In this document: positions 29,979 through 38,462 of the stretch, in pieces
How positions within the stretch are numbered: the stretch's first letter is position 1
How the letters are laid out: each line of letters starts with the position of its first letter
NCBI GenBank assembly: GCA_016841955.1
Contig: JAENYE010000001.1
Coordinates: 508,025 to 572,024, forward strand
Length of the DNA: 64,000 bases
DNA from: Methanobacteriota archaeon
Lineage (GTDB): Archaea; Halobacteriota; Methanomicrobia; Methanomicrobiales; Methanoculleaceae
Direction: 5' to 3'
The notes under the pieces: generated by a model
Seen by the model: the letters and a program-made list of their open reading frames with translations, nothing else
Database searches by the model: none
Told to the model about the DNA's origin: nothing
Translations under genes and position numbers: made by a program

Positions 29979-30514
29979 TGCGAGAAGTCCCCGTTAAGAC
30001 GCATCCCGATCAGCGTCTTGAGATACTGCATGTACCCGGGTTTGTCGTTGAGTTTGTACCAGACCCGGATATCCTCCTCGGCATAGAACGCGCCCTGGTC
30101 GTCGTAGGTGCCGATCCAGAGCGACGAGCCGGTAGCGCCGTAACGCTCGACGATCTCCTTCTTCGCCGGGGCGGCAACGTCGATGTGGTCGAAGACCAGC
30201 TTCCCGGAACCGAGCTCTTCGGGGAAGTGTGTCTTCACGGTCTCTTCGGCGTAGTTGCCGAGCACCACGCAGGAGGTGCACTGGTTCGGCGCGGTGAAGT
30301 GGATGACCTCAACTTTGGTAACGGTGCCGTTGATCGGCGGGGCGGTGGCGGCATCCGCTCCGCCGGGTTCTGTCGTGCATCCTGCGAAGAGGGTAGCGAA
30401 GGTCAGGAGAACCGACAACGCAACTAACGGCAGGATCTTTCGTCCGGTTATGTTGCAGGCAAGCCCCCGGCGCACGCGCGGGGCCTCAGGACTGCATGGT
30501 TGTTTCGTTTTCAT
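29975..30514 (-). CDS. arsF: ArsF-family thioredoxin-fold lipoprotein
   Basis: 179 residues from the Met at 30514, behind AGGAGTG. A hydrophobic leader ends in the lipobox LFAGC, so it is probably an exported lipoprotein. The mature part contains NQCTSCVVLGNYAEETV, a CxxC thioredoxin-like site, as in ArsF proteins associated with nitroaromatic arsenical reduction. It overlaps arsG by four bases. A minus-strand TATA box (GCATATATG, near 30590) and a TTTCAAA half-site precede it, so arsFG may have their own ArsR-controlled promoter. Confidence 0.75.
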   Translation of the reverse strand: MKTKQPCSPEAPRVRRGLACNITGRKILPLVALSVLLTFATLFAGCTTEPGGADAATAPPINGTVTKVEVIHFTAPNQCTSCVVLGNYAEETVKTHFPEELGSGKLVFDHIDVAAPAKKEIVERYGATGSSLWIGTYDDQGAFYAEEDIRVWYKLNDKPGYMQYLKTLIGMRLNGDFSQ

Positions 30515-30678
30515 CAAGGACACTCCTGTCGCTGGATTGGCTATTACAATCCTGTTTGAAATGATTCGACTTCTTGTGCAGGCAGACATATATGCTTTCT
30601 CCAGGGGTGCTTCATCATCACATTTCCCTGCCGAAAATATCGGCTTTCCTCCACTGCGTATCGGGGGCGAACCGCAGT

Positions 30679-31026
30679 TCACCGCCTGATCGCCTCCAGC
30701 ACGGCGGCTGAAAGGCGCTCAATCTCGTCGAATCGGGGCTCTGCCATCCCGTTCTTCACGATGCCGCAGTCAGTTGCGGCAAGATGCAGGTGCGGCTCGA
30801 TTCCGAGCGCCAGCACCTTCTTCTTCCCGCAACAGTCGCCGCACCCGTCCAGCACCAGGATGCGATCCGCGTGCCGGACCGCAGCCTCCAGCGACGCCGT
30901 CGGCCGGGTGGCCGCGATGCAGGCCTCGACCTTCCCGCCGCAACGGCACATGAGCGTAGTCCCTGCCCGGGCGGTCAGCTTCCCGGTGTTCGAGATCCCC
31001 GAACAGGTGATGACGGTGACCGCCAT
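30679..31026 (-). CDS. DGC-type putative zinc-binding protein, island copy 2
   Basis: 115 residues. TCSGISNTGKLTARAG, LVLDGCGDCCGKKKVLALG and DCGIVKNGMAEPRFDEIERL align with copy 1 at 28332; the central CGDCC has more cysteines than copy 1. Metal or metalloid binding is likely. It begins one base after the arsC pseudogene stop, so it is in the same operon. Confidence 0.82.
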   Translation of the reverse strand: MAVTVITCSGISNTGKLTARAGTTLMCRCGGKVEACIAATRPTASLEAAVRHADRILVLDGCGDCCGKKKVLALGIEPHLHLAATDCGIVKNGMAEPRFDEIERLSAAVLEAIRR

Positions 31027-31433
31027 TCAGATCGCCCCGAACGTCGTATCGATCCAGGCGGTGATCGCGTCCCGGATCCGCCGGATGCTGGCCATGATCT
31101 CCTCGTCGGTGCCGGTGAGTCTCGACGGGTCGGGAAACTCCCGGTGTATCTCCTCCTTCGCCCAGGGGAAGAGGGGGCAGACGCCCCCTTCGCAGACGGC
31201 GACCAGGTAATCAATCTCCTGCTCGTCGAACTCTGCAAGATCCTTGATCCGGTGGCCGGAGATGTCGATCCCGATCTCGGCCATCGCCCGGACCGCATAG
31301 GGGTCAGGGTTCCAGGTACCGTGCCGGCCGAGAAGGCCTCGTAGCGGTCGCCGTAGCGGGCGTTCATGTACCCTTCCGCCATCTGCGAGCGGGCGGCGTT
31401 ATGGGTGCAGACGAAGAGGACTCTCTTCTCCAC
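31027..31433 (-). pseudogene. arsC: Thioredoxin-type arsenate reductase, frameshifted
   Basis: From a GTG at 31433 the frame gives EKRVLFVCTHNAARSQMAEG, the intact ArsC P-loop with its catalytic Cys, and continues to EAFSAGT. The rest of the protein (NPDPYAVRAMAEIGIDISGH to CEGGVCPLFPWAKEEI and a normal C-terminus) is in another frame. The switch lies at about 31300-31325 and amounts to one missing base (407 bases instead of 408). Everything else looks conserved, so the lesion is recent or a sequencing error. If real, the island lacks a working ArsC. Confidence 0.82.
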
Positions 31434-31449
31434 GCCGTCACACCCCTCT

Positions 31450-32229
31450 TCAGAGCGACGAGCAGGAACCCTGCTCGCTGGCACTCCGCTGTTTCGTGAG
31501 CGCGGCAAGTGCGTGTTTGCCCCGGGAATGCGGGAGCGCCTTTTTGTTCAGGTACTCGAGGTGCCGGACAATCTCGGGGAGGTAATGCGCCGGGAACCCG
31601 AGGATCGCCTCGCCCTGCTCCATGTCGGTCGCGTCCCGGCAGCCGTAGCAGCCGAGCCCGTAGTTGAGCCGGTCCTCGACGTAGGGGATGATCGTGGAGT
31701 CCACGCAGGTCGCCTGCAGGACGGCGGTCGAACCGGAGACCCGTTCTCCCCCGCGGGCATGCATGTAGGCGAGAACGATCCACATCAGTTTCTCGACCTC
31801 GTCCTCCACGACCACGATGTCGGGTTCGCTCCCGGCGGCATCCAGCGGGAAGACGTCGAGCTGGACGATCTCGCCCGGCTTAAACGTCGTCATCCCGGCG
31901 AACATCTGCTGCCCGACCGCTTCTTGTGCGGTGATCCCGAATCCGACCAGACCCTTCCCCGACTTCAGCGCCTCAGGGAGCGGCCTGAACCCGAAGGCAC
32001 GGGCAGCCGCCGGGCACGCGATCGTCTCGGCTGTCACGACGACGTGGTCGCCGCGCCTCCCCCGCATCAGCGCCTGGCAGAACCGGTGCCCTCCTGCGGG
32101 TTCGGCCTCTGCGATCTCATCGCCCTGCTTCACGATCCGCACACCGACGGGCGACCCGGAAAGTCCGAGGATCTCCTTCATCGTCGATCCCATCGCTTGA
32201 ATGTCTTTGATTGCCGTCACTCTCATCAC
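31450..32229 (-). CDS. DUF169 family protein
   Basis: 259 residues. SGSPVGVRIV, RFCQALMRGRRGDHVVVTAETIACPAAARAFGF and LNYGLGCYGCRDATDMEQGEAILGFPA are standard for DUF169, which is common in methanogens and has conserved Cys. The function is unknown. The start is GTG at 32229 or ATG at 32226, one or a few bases after the DUF2703 stop. The C-terminus ends EQGSCSSL. Confidence 0.85.
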   Translation of the reverse strand: MMRVTAIKDIQAMGSTMKEILGLSGSPVGVRIVKQGDEIAEAEPAGGHRFCQALMRGRRGDHVVVTAETIACPAAARAFGFRPLPEALKSGKGLVGFGITAQEAVGQQMFAGMTTFKPGEIVQLDVFPLDAAGSEPDIVVVEDEVEKLMWIVLAYMHARGGERVSGSTAVLQATCVDSTIIPYVEDRLNYGLGCYGCRDATDMEQGEAILGFPAHYLPEIVRHLEYLNKKALPHSRGKHALAALTKQRSASEQGSCSSL

Positions 32230-32230
32230 G

Positions 32231-32638
32231 TTATTCTGCTGTAGTCTCTATCCCGAGCGCTTTGAGCGCCGCCCGGGCGATCAGCTCCGGCGGGATCGAC
32301 TCGTAACGCTCGCCGTCGTACTCGACCGCACGGCACGCTGCATCGTCCTGCCCGGTGAGGCAGGCGCAGGAGGCGCAGGGAGTGGCGGTAACTTCCATAC
32401 CCTCGATCAGGTCCTCGAGCGGCACGCCGTTGAAGAGGATGCTGTTCGACTCTCCGATCGCCTCGTTCTCGAGGACGGTCTCGACAACCCGGATCGTGAT
32501 GCCCTCCTCCTCGAGGATGGGGCGTATCTCTTCGATGACGCCCATTACCGCCCGTCCCGTCTCGCCGCACCGCTCGCAGGTGTCCTCGATGTCTCTTCCG
32601 ATATGCCGCCATTCGACGACGAGTTCCTGTTCTGCCAT
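32231..32638 (-). CDS. DUF2703 cysteine-rich protein, island copy 2
   Basis: 135 residues. WRHIGRDIEDTCERCGETG and TATPCASCACLTGQDDAACRAVEYDGERYE match the copy at 28727-29119, with somewhat fewer cysteines in the middle block. It lies between the universal stress protein and DUF169. A metalloid-binding or chaperone role is a guess from the Cys content and the arsenic context. Confidence 0.82.
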   Translation of the reverse strand: MAEQELVVEWRHIGRDIEDTCERCGETGRAVMGVIEEIRPILEEEGITIRVVETVLENEAIGESNSILFNGVPLEDLIEGMEVTATPCASCACLTGQDDAACRAVEYDGERYESIPPELIARAALKALGIETTAE

Positions 32639-32655
32639 ATCAATCTCTCCTGAAT

Positions 32656-33534
32656 CTACCGTACCACCAGCACGTGGCTCCCCGACCGGTGTACGACCGC
32701 CTCGGCCACTCCGCCGAAGATCTGTTCTGCAATCCCGTGCCGCCCCTTCGCCCCCAGAACAATAAGTGTTGCGCCGCGCTCCTCTGCGAGAGCGAGCACC
32801 TCGTCGATCGCGTTTCCCGTCCGGAGGACGGTGCCGACGTTTTCGAACCCGGCCTCCTCGAACTGCCGCTTCAGAGCCGCCAGCCGCCCTTCGTCGCGCC
32901 GGTTGAACTCCGCCATCTCTTCGGGCGAGGCGTACGCGAGGTGCCGGAGGTCCTGGATATGGGCGACGATCACCTCATCGGGGTACGCCCCGGCCATCCA
33001 TGAGAGGCAGGGGATGCACCGCTCTGCATACGCCGAGAAGTCCGTCGCGTACAGGATGCGCTTAAACAGCCGGTCGGCCGCGAGCCGGCAGGTCGCTTCA
33101 TCGCCCGTCTCGATGATCCGCAGCCGGACGAGGAGGACCGGGTCGTTCACATTCCGGAGGACATCTTCCGTGGTGCTGCCGAGGAGCACTCGTGAGAGAA
33201 GGTTCCTCCCGTGCGATCCGAGAACGATGAGAGAGTAGTCGTCCTGCTCCGACCGCTCGACGATCTCGATCGAGGGGATGCCGCTGACCACTTCCGCGGT
33301 CACGGACGCTGCGCCGCACGCGACCAGCCGCTCCCGCCATGCCTCGAGCACCTCCCGGTCGTGGTCGAGGATCTCCGGAGCCGCAAGGGTGTCCCGCACG
33401 TTCGCCACGTGGAGGAGCCGGATCTCTTGAACGCCGGTACGTGCGATCTCCTCCACCGCCGAGAGGATCTTCTCGCTGCTCTCCGCCACCTCGAGCGGTA
33501 CGAGCACGTTTACGAGCTTTCTGCTATTCGTCAT
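32656..33534 (-). CDS. Tandem universal stress protein
   Basis: 292 residues made of two UspA domains. Each ends in the ATP-binding style loop: [25 protein letters not shown] and [25 protein letters not shown], followed by HVLVVR. Cytoplasmic. Its ATG overlaps the acr3 stop (ATGA), tying it to the permease; Usp proteins often sit beside transporters that they may regulate. Confidence 0.9.
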   Translation of the reverse strand: MTNSRKLVNVLVPLEVAESSEKILSAVEEIARTGVQEIRLLHVANVRDTLAAPEILDHDREVLEAWRERLVACGAASVTAEVVSGIPSIEIVERSEQDDYSLIVLGSHGRNLLSRVLLGSTTEDVLRNVNDPVLLVRLRIIETGDEATCRLAADRLFKRILYATDFSAYAERCIPCLSWMAGAYPDEVIVAHIQDLRHLAYASPEEMAEFNRRDEGRLAALKRQFEEAGFENVGTVLRTGNAIDEVLALAEERGATLIVLGAKGRHGIAEQIFGGVAEAVVHRSGSHVLVVR

Positions 33535-34622
33535 TCTGCCTCACCCCCGAACATGCCCTGCGTCCCGAGACAGATCCGCACGAGCATCAGCATCACCGGC
33601 ACCTCGATCAGCACCCCGACGACCGTCGCCAGCGCCGCCCCCGATCCGAGGCCGAAGAGGATTGTCGCGGTCGCGATCGCCACCTCGAAGTGGTTCGAGG
33701 CCCCGATCATCCCGGCAGGCGCCGCGTCGCGGTATGCGAGTTTCAGCCTCCGGGCGAGGACGAAGTAGCCCAGGGTGAAGATGAAGACCGTCTGGATGAA
33801 GAGCGGGATCGCGATCCAGAGGATCGTGAGCGGATTTGCGATGATGACGTCGCCCTTGAAGGTGAAGAGGAGCACGAGTGTCCCGAGGAGGGCGGCGATG
33901 CTCACCGGGGTCAGGTAGTGCAGGAACCTCGTCTCGAACCAGGCCATGCCCTTCCGGACGATGATCCACTTCCTCGTCACGTAGCCGGCGGCGAGCGGAA
34001 GGCCGACGTAGACCGCGACCGAGAGGAGGATCGTCTCCCAGGGGATCGGTATCGCGGCGACGCCGAGGAGGAAGCCGCCGAGCGGGGCGTAGAGGACGAG
34101 CATGGTGAGCGAGTTGATCGCGACCATCACGAGCGTCAGGCCGTCGTTGCCCCGCGCAAGGTAACTCCACATCAGCACCATCGCCGTGCAGGGAGCTATG
34201 CCGAGCAGGATGCACCCGGCGACGTAACTCCGCCAGAGCTCGACCTCGACGCCGCTCGGGAGGATCTCGGTGCCGGGGAGGAAGTCGACGAAGAGGTAGC
34301 CGAGGAAGAAGGTGGCGATGAGGTACATCGTGAAGGGCTTGATCGCCCAGTTCACGAAGAGCGTCAGGGCGACGGGCTTTGGCGTCTTCGCAGCGCGAAG
34401 CACTTCGGCAAAGTCGATCTTCACCATGATCGGGTAGATCATGAAGAAGAGGGCGATCGCTATCGGTATCGAGATTTGGTAGACCGAGAAGGCGTCGAGC
34501 GCGACCGCGACACCGGGGAAGGTGCTGCCGAGGAGGATGCCCGCAATGATGCAGAGCGCCACCCAGAGCGTGAGGTACTTCTCAAAGGTGGAGAGGCGCC
34601 GCTCGGGTTTCGGTGCCGCCAT
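33531..34622 (-). CDS. acr3: Acr3-type arsenite efflux permease
   Basis: 363 residues with about 10 hydrophobic helices. Landmarks are [49 protein letters not shown] containing the conserved Cys, and the C-terminal [13 protein letters not shown]. It exports arsenite or antimonite using the proton gradient. It lies between the long Cys-rich DGC protein and the Usp gene. This is the only intact acr3 in the window. Confidence 0.92.
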   Translation of the reverse strand: MAAPKPERRLSTFEKYLTLWVALCIIAGILLGSTFPGVAVALDAFSVYQISIPIAIALFFMIYPIMVKIDFAEVLRAAKTPKPVALTLFVNWAIKPFTMYLIATFFLGYLFVDFLPGTEILPSGVEVELWRSYVAGCILLGIAPCTAMVLMWSYLARGNDGLTLVMVAINSLTMLVLYAPLGGFLLGVAAIPIPWETILLSVAVYVGLPLAAGYVTRKWIIVRKGMAWFETRFLHYLTPVSIAALLGTLVLLFTFKGDVIIANPLTILWIAIPLFIQTVFIFTLGYFVLARRLKLAYRDAAPAGMIGASNHFEVAIATATILFGLGSGAALATVVGVLIEVPVMLMLVRICLGTQGMFGGEAE

Positions 34623-34631
34623 TGCCTCACC

Positions 34632-35102
34632 CTAGCAGCATCCCCCGCCGCCGCACCCGCACCCGCCGGACGGCCTGAGCTCCTTCTCTTCCTCTGCTCT
34701 CCCTTTCCCCTCCCAGGCGGCAGAGACGACCGTCTCGATGTCCTCTTCGGAGAGGTCGAGGCTCCCGCCTTTCTCGATCCCGAGGTCCATGACCACGAGC
34801 TCCTGGTCGGGCGCAACCCCGGCCCGCTCGGCGATCTGCCTGGCGCAGCCGACCGGGCAGCCGTCGATGACGACCACCTCGTCGGCCTCTTCGACTTTCC
34901 TGGTTATCGAGGGTGTCTCGATGGCGAGGGACGCCGTGCAGGCGATATTCCCGTATCCTTCCTTCGTCAACTGAACAGCAGCCTCGTTCGAGATCTGTCC
35001 GGCCTTCGATGCGCCGGCGCAGGCGAAGATGATCCGTTTCGTTCCGCCTGCCGGCTCCGCGCCATCCCCGCAGGTACACTGCGGTACTGTCTGTTCTGCC
35101 AT
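34632..35102 (-). CDS. DGC-type zinc-binding protein with Cys-rich tail
   Basis: 156 residues from the Met at 35102. An N-terminal QCTCGDG precedes the DGC core (FACAGASKAGQISNEAAV, VVVIDGCPVGCARQIAERAG). The C-terminus is GGCGCGGGGCC, a metal-binding tail like that of metallochaperones. The gene starts one base after the thioredoxin stop. It is diverged from the other two DGC genes. A metalloid chaperone for Acr3 is plausible but unproven. Confidence 0.78.
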   Translation of the reverse strand: MAEQTVPQCTCGDGAEPAGGTKRIIFACAGASKAGQISNEAAVQLTKEGYGNIACTASLAIETPSITRKVEEADEVVVIDGCPVGCARQIAERAGVAPDQELVVMDLGIEKGGSLDLSEEDIETVVSAAWEGKGRAEEEKELRPSGGCGCGGGGCC

Positions 35103-35103
35103 G

Positions 35104-35346
35104 TCACTTCTCTCCGAGCAGTATCTGTTTGATGTCCTCAACGCAGGGGACGTGGCCGACGACTTTAGCCTCGCCGTCGACGTAGAGCGCCGGCGTCAGC
35201 ATCACCCCCCGTTCGATCATCTCATCGAGGCTCTCGATCTTGTGGACGTCCGCATCGATCTCGAGGTCCCTGACCGCGATCTCGACATTCTTCAACATCC
35301 GCTTGCACTTGACGCAGCCGGTCCCGAAGACTTCGATCAGCACCAT
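35104..35346 (-). CDS. Small CxxC thioredoxin, copy 1
   Basis: 80 residues: IEVFGTGCVKCKRMLKNVEIA carries the CxxC active site, followed by RGVMLTPALYVDGEAKVVGH with the cis-Pro. These minimal thioredoxin/glutaredoxin-like proteins of methanogens reduce partner disulfides. Related to 35381-35614. In this island it may reduce ArsC, ArsF or the permeases. Confidence 0.88.
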   Translation of the reverse strand: MVLIEVFGTGCVKCKRMLKNVEIAVRDLEIDADVHKIESLDEMIERGVMLTPALYVDGEAKVVGHVPCVEDIKQILLGEK

Positions 35347-35380
35347 CTCTCCTCTTCCTCCACGGGGGCGAAAGGGTATC

Positions 35381-35614
35381 TCACCCCTGCAGGATCTCCT
35401 TGATCTCCTTGACGTCCGCCACCCGGCCCGAGACCTTCAGCTCCCCGTCGACGGCGAGCGCCGGCGTCAGCATCACGCCGCGGTCCATGATCTCGGTGAT
35501 GTCGTCGACCTTGACGAGTTCGGCCTCGATGCCGAGATCCTTGATTGCCGTCTCTACGTTCTTTGTGAGCCGCTTGCATTTGGCGCAGCCGGTTCCGAGC
35601 ACTTCTACCTTCAT
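35381..35614 (-). CDS. Small CxxC thioredoxin, copy 2
   Basis: 77 residues: VEVLGTGCAKCKRLTKNVETA and RGVMLTPALAVDGELKVSGR. Same layout as its neighbour copy 1, so a tandem duplication that has diverged. Its start overlaps the stop of the small unknown gene upstream (ATGA). With the FTR subunit at the head of the operon it suggests a ferredoxin-linked thiol relay. Confidence 0.88.
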   Translation of the reverse strand: MKVEVLGTGCAKCKRLTKNVETAIKDLGIEAELVKVDDITEIMDRGVMLTPALAVDGELKVSGRVADVKEIKEILQG

Positions 35615-35883
35615 CGTTTCTTCACCTCGTTCTGATACGCTCGAAGGAGCGCCGCCCGGTAGAGCGGTTCCGCTCCCTTCGGGATGTAGTTGTAGATCTT
35701 TACCTGTTTGAGCAGTTCATCGCCGATAGCGGTTTCGCCCGCGATGCCGCGATCGATGACGTCGGCCAGAATGTCGTCGAGCATCGCGAGCCCGACGACG
35801 ACCCCGCCGACCTCGATCCGCCGGATCCGGCGCATGGCTTCGGCGGCGCAGCAGGGTTTCTCTCGCTTCTTCTTGGTCTCCAT
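35611..35883 (-). CDS. Small conserved protein of the permease-thioredoxin cluster
   Basis: 90 residues, basic N-terminus with a CC pair (REKPCCAAEAMRRIRRIEVGG) and VVVGLAMLDDILADVIDRG. There is no membrane helix. I do not recognise a named domain. Placement between a DUF318 permease and thioredoxins, with short overlaps, suggests a permease accessory protein that could deliver a thiol-bound ion. Confidence 0.6.
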   Translation of the reverse strand: METKKKREKPCCAAEAMRRIRRIEVGGVVVGLAMLDDILADVIDRGIAGETAIGDELLKQVKIYNYIPKGAEPLYRAALLRAYQNEVKKR

Positions 35884-35893
35884 ACGTTCTCTC

Positions 35894-36973
35894 CTAGATA
35901 AGCAGCATGCCGTTCCCGTACAGGAACCCGGCGACGGTCGCGAAGACGACCACCAGCGCCACGTAGGCCGCCGTCTTCTTCGCCCCGATAATCCGCGAGA
36001 TGACGAGGATGGAGGGGAGGCTGATCGTTGGCCCGGCCAGCAGGAGGGCGAGCGCCGGGCCGCTGGCCATGAGCCCCGAAGAGTAGCCGAAGGTCGTGCC
36101 GATGATCGGGACCTCGAGCAGCGTCGGCATGTAAAGGATCATCCCGACGATTGCCGCAAGGAAGTTTGCCGCGAGCGAGTTGTTCCCGAAGAAGGGCTGG
36201 AAGGTCTCCGGCGGGAGGAAGAAGGCGATGATCCCGACGAGGAACGTTCCCCCGATCAGGATGGGAAAGATCTTCTTCGTGAGATCCCAGGTCTCGAGCC
36301 CCCAGTCGGTCACCTCGTCCTTATCGAAGTAGTAGATGAGCAGGACGGCGATCGCGAGCGTGAGAATGTAGACGATGCCGAGCCGGAGCGCCCACTCGAG
36401 CTGCGACGCCCCGAAGACCAGCACCCCGACGAGGAGGGCGAAGAAGGCGGGCGTGACCCAGCGCGGCTTCTCCTCCTCGCACGCTCCGGCAACGCTCGGC
36501 GCCATCTCCCTCCTCTTGAGCGTCTCGACGTCCGTCGAACGGAAGATCAGCGCCATGGCAAGCCCGATGACGATCGCGAGCACGACCGCAGAGACCGCCC
36601 GTGCCGCACCGAGGTCGAACCCGAGCACTCTCGCGGTGTAGATGATCGCGAGGATGTTGATGGCGGGACCTGCGAAGAGGAACGTCGTCGCCGGGCCGAT
36701 GCCGCTCCCCTTCTTGAGGATACCGGCAAAGATCGGGAGGATCGTGCAGCTGCAGACGGCGAGGATCGTCCCCGAGACCGATGCGATTCCGTAGGAGATG
36801 TGTTTTGGCGTGTCCGGGCTGAAGTACTTCAGTATCGCGTCCTTCTTGACGAAGGCCGCGATGGCGCCGGCGATGAAGAACGCCGGGACCAGGCAGGTAA
36901 GGACATGTGCCGAGAGGTAATCGAGCACTGCCGCGAGCCCCGACGCAAGAGCGCCGATGAGTAGGTCAATCAT
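35894..36973 (-). CDS. DUF318/ArsP-type permease, 359 residues
   Basis: About ten hydrophobic helices. SGTILAVCSCTILPIFAGILKKGSGIGPATTFLFAGPAINIL contains the CSC motif of this permease family (PF03773), and a duplicated half appears in VPIIGTTFGYSSGLMASGPALALLLAGP. Family members include ArsP, which exports methylated trivalent arsenicals. The substrate here is inferred from the arsenic context. The second permease at 37021 is a distant paralog. Confidence 0.82.
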   Translation of the reverse strand: MIDLLIGALASGLAAVLDYLSAHVLTCLVPAFFIAGAIAAFVKKDAILKYFSPDTPKHISYGIASVSGTILAVCSCTILPIFAGILKKGSGIGPATTFLFAGPAINILAIIYTARVLGFDLGAARAVSAVVLAIVIGLAMALIFRSTDVETLKRREMAPSVAGACEEEKPRWVTPAFFALLVGVLVFGASQLEWALRLGIVYILTLAIAVLLIYYFDKDEVTDWGLETWDLTKKIFPILIGGTFLVGIIAFFLPPETFQPFFGNNSLAANFLAAIVGMILYMPTLLEVPIIGTTFGYSSGLMASGPALALLLAGPTISLPSILVISRIIGAKKTAAYVALVVVFATVAGFLYGNGMLLI

Positions 36974-37020
36974 GGTCTGTTCCTTGTTTGTAGTAGGGTG
37001 TTCTCATGCAAAATGCTCAT

Positions 37021-37926
37021 TCAGATGACGGCAAGGACCTGGAACGCCACGCCGGCGAGGACGGCGACCCCGAGGATGACCGCCACGAAGGCGGCGAGAA
37101 GGCGCCGCTCGAAGATCGCGGCAAGCAGCGTCACCTCAGGGATGCTCGCTCCCGCACCGCCGATGATCAGCGCCATCACGGCGCCGATACCCATCCCTTT
37201 CTCGAGGAGGACGGCGCTGATCGGGATGATCGTCTCGGCCCGGATGTACATCGGCACCCCGATCACCGCCGCCAGCGGGATGGCGAGGGGATTCTCGGGT
37301 CCTGCGACCGCGACGATGAGGTCCTCGGGGATAAACCCGTAGATGAACGCCCCGATCCCGGCGCCGAGCAGCAGGTAAGGGAGCACCTGCCGGAACAGGG
37401 CGACGGCGAAGGAGAACGCCCCGCGGATCCGTGTGCCGTGGCTGCTGTTACAGTCGCACGGCTCCGGCCGCCCGGCGACCGTGACGTCCTTCACATATCG
37501 ATCGTACCCGAGCCTCCCGAGGAGCGCCCCGAGTCCGACCGCCGCGGCAAAGGTGATGCCTGCGTAGATAGCGGTCGGGACGATGCCCACCAGTGCCGCG
37601 AGGAGCGAGAGGATCACCGGGTTTAAGAGCGGGGATGCGAGCAGGAAGGACATGCAGACGCCGAACGGGACTCCGGCGTCTAAGAGGCCGAGGAGGATGG
37701 GGATGGTCGAGCAGGAGCAGAACGGGGTGAGGGCGCCGAACCCCGCCCCGAGAACGTTCCCGACGCCCTGCCGCTTCCCGGCGAGCACGCCCCGTATCCG
37801 CTCTTCCGGCACGTAGGCATGGAGGAGTCCGACGAGGAAGGTGATCCCGATGAAGAGCAGGATCAGTTCCGCGGCGATAACGACGAAGAACTGTCCGGCG
37901 ATAAGTATGCTGGTGACTATATCCAT
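37021..37926 (-). CDS. DUF318/ArsP-type permease, 301 residues
   Basis: Eight or so hydrophobic helices with GFGALTPFCSCSTIPILLGLLDAGVPFGVCMSFLLASPLLNPVI, the CSCST signature, and EVTLLAAIFERRL near the C-terminus. A cytoplasmic loop PEPCDCNSSHG adds Cys residues. Ion or metalloid efflux is likely. Separated by 47 bases from the next permease gene and by ten from the small membrane protein upstream. Confidence 0.82.
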   Translation of the reverse strand: MDIVTSILIAGQFFVVIAAELILLFIGITFLVGLLHAYVPEERIRGVLAGKRQGVGNVLGAGFGALTPFCSCSTIPILLGLLDAGVPFGVCMSFLLASPLLNPVILSLLAALVGIVPTAIYAGITFAAAVGLGALLGRLGYDRYVKDVTVAGRPEPCDCNSSHGTRIRGAFSFAVALFRQVLPYLLLGAGIGAFIYGFIPEDLIVAVAGPENPLAIPLAAVIGVPMYIRAETIIPISAVLLEKGMGIGAVMALIIGGAGASIPEVTLLAAIFERRLLAAFVAVILGVAVLAGVAFQVLAVI

Positions 37927-37936
37927 TTCGAACCTC

Positions 37937-38128
37937 TTATCGCTTCTCTCCGGGTGATTCGTGCTCCGCCGCCGACATGCAGTGGCAGCCGTACTCCATT
38001 ATAGCCGCCAGACGCCCCCGCATCAGGAAGACCATCCCGATAAGAAAGGCGATCGCGACGATGACGACCGCCAGCAGCACCCACAGGAGTTCCGCTCCGA
38101 TCTCAATCGTCAGTGCAGGGTCGGCCAT
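37937..38128 (-). CDS. Small single-span membrane protein
   Basis: 63 residues with one long hydrophobic helix (LLWVLLAVVIVAIAFLIGMVFLM) and a tail containing MEYGCHCMSAAEHE. The Cys-His-Cys tail next to metal permeases suggests a small metal-binding partner. I do not recognise a family. The start is close behind the FTR stop. Confidence 0.6.
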   Translation of the reverse strand: MADPALTIEIGAELLWVLLAVVIVAIAFLIGMVFLMRGRLAAIMEYGCHCMSAAEHESPGEKR

Positions 38129-38131
38129 TCG

Positions 38132-38449
38132 TTACTCCTCCGGCCCAACCGCATCCTTCCGGAAGAAGATGTTGCAGTGGCATTTTCCTTCGCTGGCGAT
38201 CTCGTCCAGATGGTAGACGCAGGGGCAGGCAATCTTCGCATCTTCTTCCGGCACGCCTTTCCGGATACGGCAGGGGCAGTAGCGTCTGCCGTAGCGGAGC
38301 TGGTTCCGGGCGAGCCCCCGGAGAAGGGCGTTTCGCACCCGTTCGTCCGGGTTGAGCACGAGATCGTGCTCGTGGGCTTACTTCTCCGCCCAGGCACGGA
38401 TCTCTTCGACCAGTTCGTCCTCGGTCAGGGTCGTCGGTTCGTCTGCCAT
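38132..38449 (-). pseudogene. Ferredoxin-thioredoxin reductase catalytic subunit with in-frame TAA
   Basis: From the ATG at 38449 the frame reads MADEPTTLTEDELVEEIRAW, AEK, then TAA (38380-38378), then AHEHDLVLNPDERVRNALL to the end with all FTR cysteines: RYCPCR, ACPCVYH and KCHCNIF. Both halves are in one frame, so a single nonsense codon interrupts it. TAA is not recoded in archaea. Translation might restart at the GTG at 38359, leaving the whole Fe-S domain; otherwise it is a recent pseudogene or a sequence error. FTR passes electrons from ferredoxin to thioredoxins, such as the two encoded downstream. Confidence 0.78.
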
Positions 38450-38462
38450 GCTCCGCTTCCGG

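Noticed and set aside
38378-38380. TAA in the FTR gene as a recoded codon
   Set aside because: Archaeal recoding uses TAG for pyrrolysine or TGA for selenocysteine, not TAA. Mutation, restart or sequence error are the remaining options.
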